A DNA stretch of 64,000 bases, taken from Sinotaia quadrata (taxonomy: Eukaryota > Mollusca > Gastropoda > Architaenioglossa > Viviparidae). Shown one piece after another: positions 1 through 12,500 of this stretch. How positions within the stretch are numbered: position 1 is the stretch's first letter; each line of letters opens with the position of its first letter. The stretch covers positions 70,889,391 to 70,953,390 of the forward strand of contig CM054179.1 in NCBI GenBank assembly GCA_028829895.1, given 5' to 3'. Below the pieces are notes generated by a model. That model did no database searches, was not told where the DNA came from, and worked only from the letters and a program-made list of their open reading frames with translations. The translations under genes were made by a program, and so were the position numbers.

Positions 1-2822
1 GAGCATGTACTCTCTTTTAAAAGTCCTGGCAAGTCTTGTAAAGGTTTCCATATATCTGTGTAGTTACTGCATCAAATTGCTTCATAGTGATTAACTGTTC
101 TGCTTCTAAATGCATCGGACCGTGATCTTTGACATGCCATCGGTCAGTGTTCTCAGGATTATCATGCTTGAGTAAATATATGTTATTGTTGTGAGGTTTT
201 TACAAAAAATCAAGTGTGAGTGTTATGAATGTACTGATTAAATGTTTAAGTATATTGTAGTTAATGGGTATAGCAGCAACCTACCCAAAATATTACTGTC
301 TGGTGTTAACAGGGCTTTTTAAAAAATCCTATCTTGATCTTTTTTGAGGTGGTTTGAGTGATCTGTTTGAATGAATGTTTTTTCAACTTTTCAACTTGAG
401 TATGCCAAGTGGTGCTCTTTTTAAAAAAAAATTGTGTCAGACTTGATTTGGCTTATGTTTGACATAGTTGGATAAACATTTACTAATGTGTTTGACATAG
501 TTGAATAAGCAGTTAATGTGTTTAAGATAGTAGGATAAACTTTTGCAAGGAAATCCAGGGTGTTGATTAGGGCCAACAATTGTATCGTGCCTTGAAATGG
601 CACAAATACGGTTGTGGAAGATTTTTTTTCATTTTATTTTTTTTTTTCTCTTTGCCCTGTTCTTAAAGTAAAGAAAAAATTATGTGGAAGAAATGATTGG
701 ATTGATTATAATCTAAGATAAGAAATGTGACTTAATACTTTTATTGAAGTCCATATAATCGATTGTAAAAATCTAGACATGACTGAATGACTTATATTTT
801 TTGTAAATTTAATATCATACACTGTCAGTTTGTTTGTTGTAACTGGGTTATGTTCATAGGATTTTAATGTGGCCATATGTCAAACAACATTCACGTTCTT
901 ATATTTGACAGGATATCTTTCATTTTTGTTGTAATACATAGTTCTATGTATACAATGTTCAGTTTGCACAAAGCTGAAGCCTTTCACAAACAATGGGATA
1001 CAGTCTCCACAGTCACAATTGCTTTTTTACGAAGATTTGTCACATTTGAGGACAGTTTTGTCACTCCCATTTCTTCCGCTGTGTGTTCAGTACTCTTGTC
1101 CACACACCTTCAACACCTTTCACCAACTATTCACATGTGAAATATGAGGTATGACAAGTATTATGCCTCCAGTCAGCACCCTAGTCACAGATGACATGGG
1201 CCCTAAACATGTCTGTTTGCATTGCTTTCTTTACCAGAGTAAATATATTATATAAGCATTGTCTGAAACTATGTACATATAGACCTTTATTTCTGACGTG
1301 ATTTGCAATACGTGTATACAAATTACTTATGCAATGGGAAAGAAAGGAGGGTGCTTGTTTTCTTTAGCAAATAAATATTCTTCCGTTACCCCTTACTTTT
1401 TATTATTACTCTTGTTTATTTAATAGGGTGTCAATGGAAAAACTCATTTATATCTGAACATCTGTTTTAGGTTTTATTATATTGCACATTAGCATTTTTT
1501 ACATGTGTAAATTCTTGGAAATGTCTCATTAACAAAAATGTTAATGAGAAAACCCTGCTAAACAGTACGTTGACCAAGGAAAATTTTATTGTGATATATA
1601 TACATATATATACATATAAATATATTCGTGAAATATTTTTGGAACATCAACTTTTTTGAAAGCAATGTTAAATGCAAATTGTCTAATTTTATTTCCCTTT
1701 CCTTTTGTGCTATTTTGTGTTATTAAATATAAGCCATCATGTGTCCATTGTCCTGGCTCCCCAACCCTAGCTGTTGGCTCCAGGCCCTCAAGTTGTGTGT
1801 GCATGTGGTGACCAAGCCTTAAGTGTGATAAGATAGATTATTGCTTTAGTTTTTTTTGATAATGTTGTTTAGGAACTTTCTGTTCAGTTCATCTGACTTC
1901 AGCTCCTCAGTTGAGGTCCATTTGAGGTGATGGTACTTGTTGCGCTTGGCACCAAGCAGCTTGTATAATATATTTGTGCATAACACATTAACATTTGACT
2001 TAAGGCATCACTTTATTACCATTATGACCGAAAAATGAAACTGTATATATCTATAGTAATGGTTGATGTTGGCTGTTGATACAGTATGGCCGAGTTGATG
2101 TTGGCTATTAATACAGTATGGCCGGGTTGATGTTGGCAGAGTTCCTTGTATCGAAATTGCATGGAAATGAAGAATAAATTTCTTTCTTCAAAGAGATAAT
2201 GATTGTTAGTTTTGATATTGGAATGTGTCCAGTATTTATGTTGTGCTAATATTTGCTTCTATTCAACCATACTGAATGGAGAATAGTATTAAACTCCTTT
2301 TTTTTTTTTTTTGTCCATTTTTAGAGCAAATTTTGTGTTGCCTTTTTAATAGCTTTTACATGGCAAGGATTATGAGCTAATGTCACTTTCCTTGTTGTAA
2401 TGCTCGTGTTCAACACTGCACAGCTATTACCATCCTTTGAAGTACTTATGGTAATGGTGGTTAACACACAAAGAATACATTGGATTATTAATTGTCAAAT
2501 TGTCATAAGCAGTTGTCACTGACAATTAACAATATAAATTCAATACTAAATAAGATGAGATTACATAAAATGAAATGATAATGAACTAAGCAATGCATAA
2601 ATAAATTAGATTAATGAAAGAAGATAAGAAAAGATTACTAAAGTAAATGATATATGGGTCACTTATATAATATATACAGGAACTACCCCTACCCTACCTC
2701 TAATGTTCATTCAGTGCAACGTCCACCATTGTTTGTTACTGCTTACAACATAAACATATGTAACTTCTATAAGCCCAGTCAGTAATGACAGAACGATGCT
2801 TTGAGCTATGTCCACTCCAAAC
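1..2822. other. AT-rich sequence without recognised gene
   Basis: No frame resembles a known protein. Short AT-rich runs, T-tracts and AATAAA-like hexamers (about 1370, 2172) make a plus-strand 3' UTR possible, but nothing proves it. A short direct repeat (GTTGATGTTGGCT, ACAGTATGGCCG) occurs at 2060-2140. Confidence 0.4.
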
Positions 2823-3911
2823 CAGTGGTTCCCAACCTGATGCCTTTGACAAGGAGTGAAAATTAGTGTAGATATAAGCTGTTCCATTCAATTCTGTAAA
2901 ATCAAAGTAAAACTTTTCTTGTAGGTGTCACAAATGAAAACGAAGTATTAAATAAATGGTATTTTAACCCTTCACTACATTAAAAAAATTCTAAAGCAGT
3001 TGAAAGATTTCAACAGTTCATCGAGTCTGTGACCTAGAGTTAACAAAATGGCTACATCAACACGAGCTTCATTCAAGTAAGAAGTGGAACTGGAGATTTT
3101 GGACCTTCAAAATGGTAGTTTTAAAATAGTGCGCAACAGATAAAATTTATTTTAATTTGGTTGACTGAAAAGGGTTTCCTGCTTTGAAAAATGTAGCTTT
3201 TTTTTTTTTTTTTTACACAAAAACCTAAGGGTCGTGACTTACTAATGCCCATTTACTGACAATTGCTTACACATGCCAGATATGATATATTGACAATTAC
3301 TTACATGTGGGAATATCCTTTTATTCCCAACTGCGAAAAACGGATTGGAAATGCAATGCCAAAAATCATACTGACATTACTAAAAGCATGCTTGAATTAA
3401 TATTGCCATTCAGAGCTGATGAGTGCTTATGATTAAAAATTGTGCTTTACTTTTTCTTATTTTTTGTTGAAATATGGATACAAGTAGAAATAAAACTTAT
3501 GGTTTCTTCACATTTATATTCTTGCCTATTGAAAAACAGATACGAATGACAATATAAGGAATATTTAGAATTAACTGTATCTGGCTATCTATTTTAGTAA
3601 GAATAGTAAATATATTTAGACCACAACTCCTATAGTATTATACTTTTAAAAAATTAATAAGCTGAAGACTATATTTATTTCACAAAACTACTTTTCGTAT
3701 CTGTCAGGTAAATTCCAAAAGAATAAATTCACACATTAATAGTGAAAGGGTATTTGCTGAATAATTTTATTATACACATTACTAAATATGATGTTTTGCA
3801 TATTATTTAATGTCTAGTGTAAAAAATAAGCTTAGAAAATTTGTTCGCACCCACCACACTCTTCTGAAAATTTGAATGTGCTCTTGGCCACAAGAAGATT
3901 GGGTACCACTG
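2823..3911. mobile_element. hAT-like non-autonomous element, old
   Basis: Begins CAGTGGTTCCCAACCTG and ends AGATTGGGTACCACTG: imperfect terminal inverted repeats with 14 of 16 matching. Flanks CTCCAAAC (2815-2822) and CTCTAAAT (3912-3919) look like an 8 bp target duplication with two C-to-T changes. The 1.1 kb interior is AT-rich without coding remnants. Confidence 0.7.
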
Positions 3912-5885
3912 CTCTAAATAGTGGTTACTAAACAAATCTAGTCAATAATGAACGAAATATTTTTAAGAGCTGTGTAAATGATGGCACTAAACAAAATTCC
4001 AATAATGGCTGTTAATTTTAAAGGTGCATACACTAAATTGAGATGTTTTATATAATAATACAAACCTAGTAATGACAGAATTTTATGATTAATTATATTG
4101 ATTAAACATTAATGAATATAATGCAGAGAGCTGAACATCTGCTAAAACCTATTCATTTTACGCCCAACATATATCAATGGATTTGTCTTGAGGACTTAGA
4201 AGCCAGAACTGGAGTTTTAGGCTCTCAAACCCCACAAATTAACAAATTTTTCACTCAAGAAAGGCAAGAAGAATTACTTCATTTTGTTTTAATATAGCCC
4301 TGTAATATAAAAGTAGGCCTGGTCAACCAGTTGGAGAAGGCATTGTGTGGTAGAGCCCGGATGACTGTTCAAGAGCTCTAGCCACAGAACAATATTTATG
4401 GAGGTGAAGGGAAAAGATGGTGGGGATGACCTTTTAATATTTTTTAAATAGTTTAATATAGAGCACTTAGCCCTTAGATCAGTTTACATTTGATTGCCAG
4501 ACATTTCACACATGGACACAAAATCGGTCATTTGGTAAATTTTTGAAGGATGGACGCTTTGAAAATTGGGTCTGAAGCACATTTGGTGATTTGAATAAAT
4601 ATATCATTTAGAATGATATTTTGGACTACAAATGATGTTTCCATATAGGTAATCCAGACTGATCATTTGCACATATAGCAGATTTTATTGGGTCAAGTAA
4701 ATATATGCCAGAATCTGTCATCCGCCCTCGCCCACAGACCTCTCATCCTATGTCTTCCATAAGCACCACACAATTGTTCATCGGGTGAGTATTAAATGAT
4801 TACCTATGTGGTCATCTGCACTGACACAACAGTGACACAGTTTTACCGATGTGTTCAGTAACATTAATTAAATAATATATTTTTGAATAAAAATATTTAT
4901 ACAGAAGTAATTAAACAATCGTCATATATATTTATTCATAAACATTGATTCTCAGGGAGATCTGAGTAGGGGTGGAGCCAACTTGGCGACATACCATTAT
5001 ATCTGTGTAACAGATATACACATATCTAACCAGTGACCCATACTCTGCATCGGCACTTGTAGATGTCTTGTATCATAACTTATTACACATATTTGATATA
5101 ATTCATTATTGCAAAGTCACAGCAGTAATACAGTTTAATAAAAAAAACAAACTCACAGACTATAGTAAAGAGTTATCACATTTCAGTTTAATAAAGAAAA
5201 ACTATAGTAAAAGTGTTATTACATTTCAGTTTAATAAAGAAAAACTAAAAAAAAAAACATAGTAAAAGTGTTAGTACATTTCAGTTTAATAAAGAAAACT
5301 TCACATAACTATACATAATACACACTATTTTACTCAATGCATGTATAGAATCAAATTGTTTTGCAAAAGAGTAAAGACTCTTAGTTTAAGCTATTTTAGC
5401 AAGATCATAAACTATTGAAAATAAGGACATGAACAAAAGATAGGAATGATCTTTCCTGGCAAAATAAAAGAAAGATGTAAGTATACATTACAAAGTAAAT
5501 TTTAAAAAAAATATCATGAACAGTTCTGCAATCTTCAAGCTTCAGAATTAAAGTTTTGTGCCAATCAATGGATTGATCCAAGCCAAGTATTTCTGCCTAG
5601 CTATTTTTAATATAACTCTGTAGCAGGTACATGGTATGGGATATTTTTGTAGGAGCCCTGACCCAGCCAAAGCTTCACCCAGCTCTGGTCAGGAGTTAAA
5701 AAAGTGGTTGTTTAATAATTACACATATTTATTTGTCTTTGTTTTATTTTTCTTTTACTTTTCTCACTATTTCACTTGTACTATTTACTTATTACACTTT
5801 TAAAACCAACAAAAATCTAATCATAACTGGTATTGCTTTGTGCTTAGAGTTATATTATTTTAACAAAATTTTTGTTAAAAGAATA
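3912..5885. other. AT-rich intergenic sequence
   Basis: No gene recognised. Three copies of a 43-47 bp unit (CATTTCAGTTTAATAAAGAA) lie at 5175-5300. Confidence 0.45.
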
Positions 5886-6497
5886 TTTATTACAGAGTGA
5901 TTTGTGTTGTGTTTACTCCTTTCCTAACAAATCTTTGTAAAAGGAACAATATTTGTTTTGTGTTGTTTAGTGTTTTTCTAACAAATCTTTGTAGAAAGAA
6001 CATTTGTTACAGAATGATTTGTGTTATGTTTACTGTTTTCCTAACAAGTCTTTGTAAAAAGAACACTATTTGCCATGTGCAGTGTTTACTGTTTTCCCTA
6101 ACAAGTCTTTGTAAAAAGAACAATATTTGCTTCGTGCTGTGTTTACTGTTTTCCTAACAAGTCTTTGTAAAAAGAAAAATATTTGCTTTGTACAGATTTG
6201 CTTTGAGGTATAAAGAAAAGGCTGATTATTGAATGCCAACAGTGGGCTTTGGTTAAATGGTTGAATATTATATATATCTACATTACAGTCTACCTTTTAA
6301 ATGAGAAAACATAATGTATATTAGTCAGTGTTGTAGTCAGTAAGCATTGCGAAAAAGAAACACGTGCATGGCAAACGACAATGAAAATGTACACACATTT
6401 CTTCTTTTTCAACAACACGAATCATGAATAGGTTTTTTCAGGTTTATCCATATTACATTCAGCACAAATGAGTGCTTCAAACAGACTCGTAACTCCT
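5886..6497 (-). other. probable 3' UTR of the M13 gene, with minisatellite
   Basis: Downstream of the stop codon. Holds six degenerate copies of a 55-58 bp unit (5890-6190; core AACAAGTCTTTGTAAAAAGA on the plus strand). A minus-strand AATAAA at 5886-5891 is a candidate polyadenylation signal. Extent is inferred only. Confidence 0.35.
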
Positions 6498-6597
6498 TTA
6501 CCACAGCTTGCATTTCTTGTCAGGGTTCATCGGTGAACGAGGTGGGCATTTGTAAGCTTGAGCAAAGAAATCAGAGTTGGAAACAGGGGCAATCACT
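6498..6597 (-). CDS. M13 protease exon 22 (C-terminus)
   Basis: Residues 722-754 and stop [15 protein letters not shown] and the C-terminal CPP..SPMNP..KCKLW are typical; CxxW ends nearly all M13 proteins. Acceptor CTCTTGCAG. The 3' UTR would run leftwards; the first clear AATAAA on the minus strand is near 5886-5891, beyond a tandem repeat. Confidence 0.96.
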
Positions 6598-9500
6598 CTG
6601 CAAGAGAAAAAGGACAAATGCAGCACTACTGGATTACATTAATATACTAATGTATATTACAAGATGTATTAATGTGTATTACCGGACTAAATTAATGTAG
6701 TAGTGTATACATTTGGTCTGTATTAATGAACTAATTCATATTACCAAATTGTATTAAATTTTAATTAAACCATAATACTTGACTTATTAATGTACTCACA
6801 TAAGTCGTATAAATCTGGACTTTAAAAGTTGTATTAAATTATGAATCGTACAAATATGGATGTATTAACTTTTCTTTTCCATTGACTAGTTTAAATTTTC
6901 TTTAATCAGAGCATCTAACAAAGCGAAAAGTAATTTTATTAAATTAATTTCATGCATTGTTTTAAATTTATTCGTAATTATTTTAATTTAGTTTTAAATT
7001 TCTCCTTGACTTTACCAAACGTGTCATGTTCCAACGGATTCATCACCAAACTGTTTTGAATTCAAAACTGATTTTAATCTTGATTTTATAGTCATACACG
7101 TTTTTTCTTTTCCAATCTGTCGTCAATTCTACTTAACTCTTACCTGATTTTCTCCAGTCCAGTTCTGAGGATCTGTCGCTGACTCTTACCTGATATTGTC
7201 CAGTCCAGTCTATGAGGATCTGTCGCTGACTCCTACTTAACTCTTACTGATTTTGTCCAGTCCAGTCTATGAGGATCTGTTGCTGACTCTTACTTAACTC
7301 TTACTGATTTTGTCCAGTCCAGTCTATGAGGATCTGTCGCTGACTCTTACTTAACTCTTACCTGATATTGTGCGGACTGTGAGGATCTATTGCTGACTCT
7401 TACTTAACTCTTACTGATTTTCTCCAGTCCATTCTATGAGGATCTGTCGCTGACTCTTACTTAACTCTTACCTGATATTGTCCGAACTGTGAGGATCTGT
7501 CGCTGACTCTTACTGAACTCTTACCTGATACTGTCTGGACTGTGAGGATCTGTCAACAGTGAGTTTTTAGCATCAGCATCAGTTGTGAGATAACACCAGC
7601 CCTGCAAAAGAAGAAAGTCAAACTTATTTGAAGATGGAGACTAAAAAGAATTAATAAACAGTAAGTTAATAATTTTATGAATTTTTAAAAGTTGTTCGAA
7701 TAATGTCAGCATGTGTGAAAAAATTGTTTTTGCCGCAAAACATAAGGGAATTAAATCTTTTGAAATTTATCAAATGCCTTTGCAATTTGAAAGTGGTAAA
7801 ATACATCCCCGATGTATTTGCACTTTACAAAACGGGTACGTACAGGTTAGTGACATACACGTACCCCATCAAAAATAGTGATGACATCAAAATGTCACTA
7901 GAAGAAAAGGACAAGTATATTCTACTATCGATTATAGAAAGGCCAGTGATGTTGGCCCTTGGCAGGGGTTGAATTACAGATTTCATGTGATCGATGCGTG
8001 AATCGGCACCCTGGCAAGTTGTGTGGAAGACACTGTAAAATATATATTGCTCATGTCATAATAAGTTTAATGCCTGATTGAGAATAACAAGGGGAAAATG
8101 TAAGTAAAATTGGCAAATACCATGGCAAAGTTGGTAAACATTTTGGCAAAGTAGACATTCAAATCGTGATCAACATAGACATGCAAATTTGAGCAATGTA
8201 GACATAAAAAAACAACAAAGTTGAAACATATAAGAGTAAATGTTTGGGTGAGGTAAAAATACAAGAGCGAAATAGCCATACAAATACTGGAATAAATTAG
8301 ACACAAATACGTGAGTAAAGAAAACCCCAATACCTGAGTAAAACAGACTTAAAGTACCTGGGCAAAGTTGGCAAAGAACAGCTGTGGGTGTGTGAGATTC
8401 AGTCCAGGTAACAAAGGCTGTTGTGGGTTTTGACTTTGCCATTGTTCAAAGGCCTGTGAAGGTCAAAATACAAGTTTTGTATTCATCGTCGTTTCATTAA
8501 AAAAAAATGCAAAAATGAAATAAAAAAATGTTTTTATGGGTTCCGACTCTATCATTTGTTTATGTTTTTCAATTATTTTATAATTTTTGCTTTACATATC
8601 TACAGCTATTTTAAGACATTATTGCTATATATTAAAGTAAGCATGTTAAAATGATTGTCATAAAGTATTCTTAAATATAAAATATAAGCTTATCAAAAGA
8701 ATTCAGTATTTATAGAAACTATCTGATCAGATATTAATCCCTCGGAACTGAATAGATAGAAAATGAAAATTCTTTTCCTCCTAATTGAAAATCAGATTCA
8801 CTCCTTAATCTTTCAAACTTATACTATGCAATAAGTATTGAGACATATATGCACAAGGAACTCAGCACGTAGAGATTTACACAGCGCACAAAGAATTCAG
8901 ATGTATACAGACTGACACAGTGCACAAAGAACACAGATTCATAGAGACTTACAGGTGTGCACAAAGAACTAAGACACATACAGACTTAGTGCACAAAGAA
9001 CTCAGACACATACAGACTTAGTGCACAAAGAACTTGGACACATACAGATTTATACAGTGCACAAAGAACTCAGATACATACTGATTTGCACAGCTCACAA
9101 AGACCTCAGACACATACACACTTACACATGCACAATTAACTTAAACACATACACACTTACACTTGCACAATTAATTTAACATATAAAGATTCAACATACA
9201 CAATAAACTTAAACACACAGGCCTACATACTTACGCAATGTATAATGAAGTCCAACACAAAACAATTACTCACAAACACACTCAAAACAATAACATAAGC
9301 TGGGGGGGGTTTCGCCCATGATCAATTTCATTAAATTTTGCTTTTGGCATTTCCGGACAGTTGACAAATCTACATTTGTTTCATATTAATAACTGTTAAA
9401 ATATCAACATCATTAATTGTTATTACACTTTCTCGGGCGATATGATTTTTTTTCATGAAATTTCCTCTTATTCTTATAATTTGTTTGCAGCTATGCAGGT

Positions 9501-12500
9501 TAATCACTTCAAAGCAGACAAAGTGAAACTTGACGATAGAATGAAATCATTAACAAAATATATTTCACATAAAACTTTCATTATTTTAAAGTGCATTTTC
9601 CGTCTTCATGAAGACTGATTCTCATTATGCATATATATTAATTATAAGAATATATGTGTGGATGCAATTTTTACTCACATCATTGTTTGTATGCGTATAC
9701 ATGCGTGTAAATATTATATAATATAAACATGTGTAAATATATATGATATAAACATGTGTAAATATATATGTAAACATATAGAGGTTTGCTCTTTGTGATA
9801 ATTATACTCAACATATTTAAATGTAATTTTTAAAAAATCATATTAAATTTATATAGAAATGAAATTTATTAATGAATCAATAAATATAAACTTGTAACTT
9901 AAGTACCATATAGGATGCCTTGATACCGCCATTATCAGCAATGTTTTCACCAAGTGTAAGGTTTCCATTCACCTGCAACAGGAATTATATCTATCGAAAT
10001 GTTTTGAAAAGGCTTAAAGAGTCAATTCATCTGAAAATGAAGTTATACATTATACTGTTTTCAACAAGGCTTCAAGAAACACTCTTGACAAATATTTTAT
10101 GCATAAAATAAATTTTTTTAAAAAGTTATAATAATGTGTCTTATGTATTAATTGTTGAAATAATGTGTCTTAGATTGTAATTAACCTCAGTATACAAGTG
10201 GCTGAGTTAGGAACATTATGTGAAATCAATTTTGTATTTCTGCTAATTTATTCCTCCGGATGTATGCAGTTATCTTTAACAGTCGACGACTCCTGGAATA
10301 GTGTATATCAAAAGAAAGTGAAATAATTAATTATCAATTATCATAATGCTTGCAAATGTCTCATTACCATTTTAAAAATAAAAAATAAAAATTAAAAGGT
10401 TATAAATTCTGTGCAAGAGAAAACTTTGATTTGTGGTTTCATACTTTTGCTGAATAAAATGGTTGTATGTGTTTGGAAATGTTATTAAAACATTATCAGG
10501 CTTGGCATTATTTTCCAAACCCGTACACAAATTGCCCTTTATTGCCAATACTTCAGAGGACCAAAATTAGTAAATCAATAAATAATGATGATTCTTTAAG
10601 ACTGGACACGATCATTTACATTTCTTTATTACGAGTCATATTAGACTACATCTTCACATCGCCACGTATAAATACAGGGCACACCTCACTTTCGTACAAT
10701 TTTCGTACGAAACTAATGTATAAGAAAAGAGTTTAAAATAATTTAGTACGGCCTTCTCGTGAAACTAATTTACGAGTATGCCTACGGAGTTTATAATGGG
10801 ACATTAGTACGGCTTTCGTAGAAAACTAATGTATGAGTACTTTGTTTACAATGGGACATTAGTACGGCTTTCGTAGAAAACTAATGTATGAGTACTTTGT
10901 TTACAATGGGACATTAGTACGGCTTTCGTAGAAAACTAATGTATAAGTACTTTGTTTACAATGGGACATTAGTACGGCTTTCATAGAAAACTAATGTATG
11001 AGTACAGAATTTAGAATGGGACGTTCGTGCACCGTTCATATAAAAGTAATATACGAGTAGGCTTACAGAGTTTATAATGGGACTTTAGAAAGGCTTTCAT
11101 ATAAAACTAATGAACGAGTATTGATTTTAGAATCAGAATTCAGTAATTTTAGAATGGGAATTAAGTACGGCGTATATATAAATATAAAACAAATTGACGA
11201 ATACAGAGTTTAGAATGGGACTTTAGTAGGGCTTTCATATAAAACTTATGTACATGTAGAGAGTTTAGAATGGAAATTTAATATGGCCTTCATATAAAAC
11301 TAATGTACGTGTAGAGGGTTTAGAATGGAACTGTAACATGACCTTCATATAAAATGTGTCCAAAATCCAGACTGATATTTAATTTGAATTTAGAGGAAGT
11401 GACAACCATACATACTTTCCCGCCGGCAACCTCGTACTGGCTGTATTGAGTGACGTAACACTCGCTCAGCGATTGGTACTGCTCCACGGACGAATTGGAC
11501 CACCACGGCCTCAAGTTGCCTTGAGCATCTGTCTTACGTCCTTGACCGACAGCATGTCAAAATAATATATTAAGTGTCTTGCAACATGATAAATAATAAT
11601 AATTAAATGTCTTGTAACGTGAATTGGAATTATTTGCTAATTATATGTATATATTCTGACATGACATCATTATTTGCAAATACAGCGTATGTTCTGCAGT
11701 CTAAGTTACAAATTTGTGACGTTTTGGTGGGAAATGGGCAAGATGTTAATTCTCCACCACCCCAAGCAGCCCATAACCTCAGGGCTAGGCTAATCCCGCC
11801 AAACACATCTTCTAGCTCTCCACACATATTAGAAAGATGAACGATAGATAATGTAGAATAGAAGAGTGATAGTTCTAGAAGATAGCTCGAGCCCCCTGAT
11901 ACATACAGCCAGGATAGTAAGTAAATACAGGCGACATATAAGTGAGTCACACTAACACGAGGGGTCTATGTATCAACAATAATTGTATTCATCAAGAAAT
12001 AACATAAGACAGCTGGGTTACATATAGCAAATAGTTCAACAGTTACATATATATATACTCTAATTGTAACTGTTGAACTATATATATATATTATTTAAGT
12101 TCATAATCACAAACCATGTGGTTTCATAAGAGAATGTCCATTTGAGTCCAATGGCATATAAAGGTCATTACTGACTTCAAAGTTCATTACACTGTGGTAG
12201 TTATTTGGTTAATTCATATAAGCGAACTATAAATGAGTTTATAAGAGAACAATGAATGTCTTAGAGTGAACTCTAGAATACTTTGGAAGAGTTTGTCTAC
12301 AACTTGACTGAAGCTGTGTGGTTATGATTTTATAAGACATTTTATACATAGTGTTTGGTATGCCTCCAGGTGCAGTTTAAGTCTCAATGAATGTCTTTAG
12401 CAAATGCTCACATGGTCCTTAAACTGGTCTTTGGCTCATGAGTCATTCTGCTCTGGAGTGGCTTGCGGCTCAGTGCTCGTCAAACCAACATCCAAGATAA

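Noticed and set aside
877..1140. 87-codon plus-strand frame
   Set aside because: No recognisable similarity, AT-rich context and no splice-supported continuation.
8067..8442. 87-90 codon minus frames near exon 20
   Set aside because: One is a shifted reading of exon 20, the other is derived from its junction repeats.
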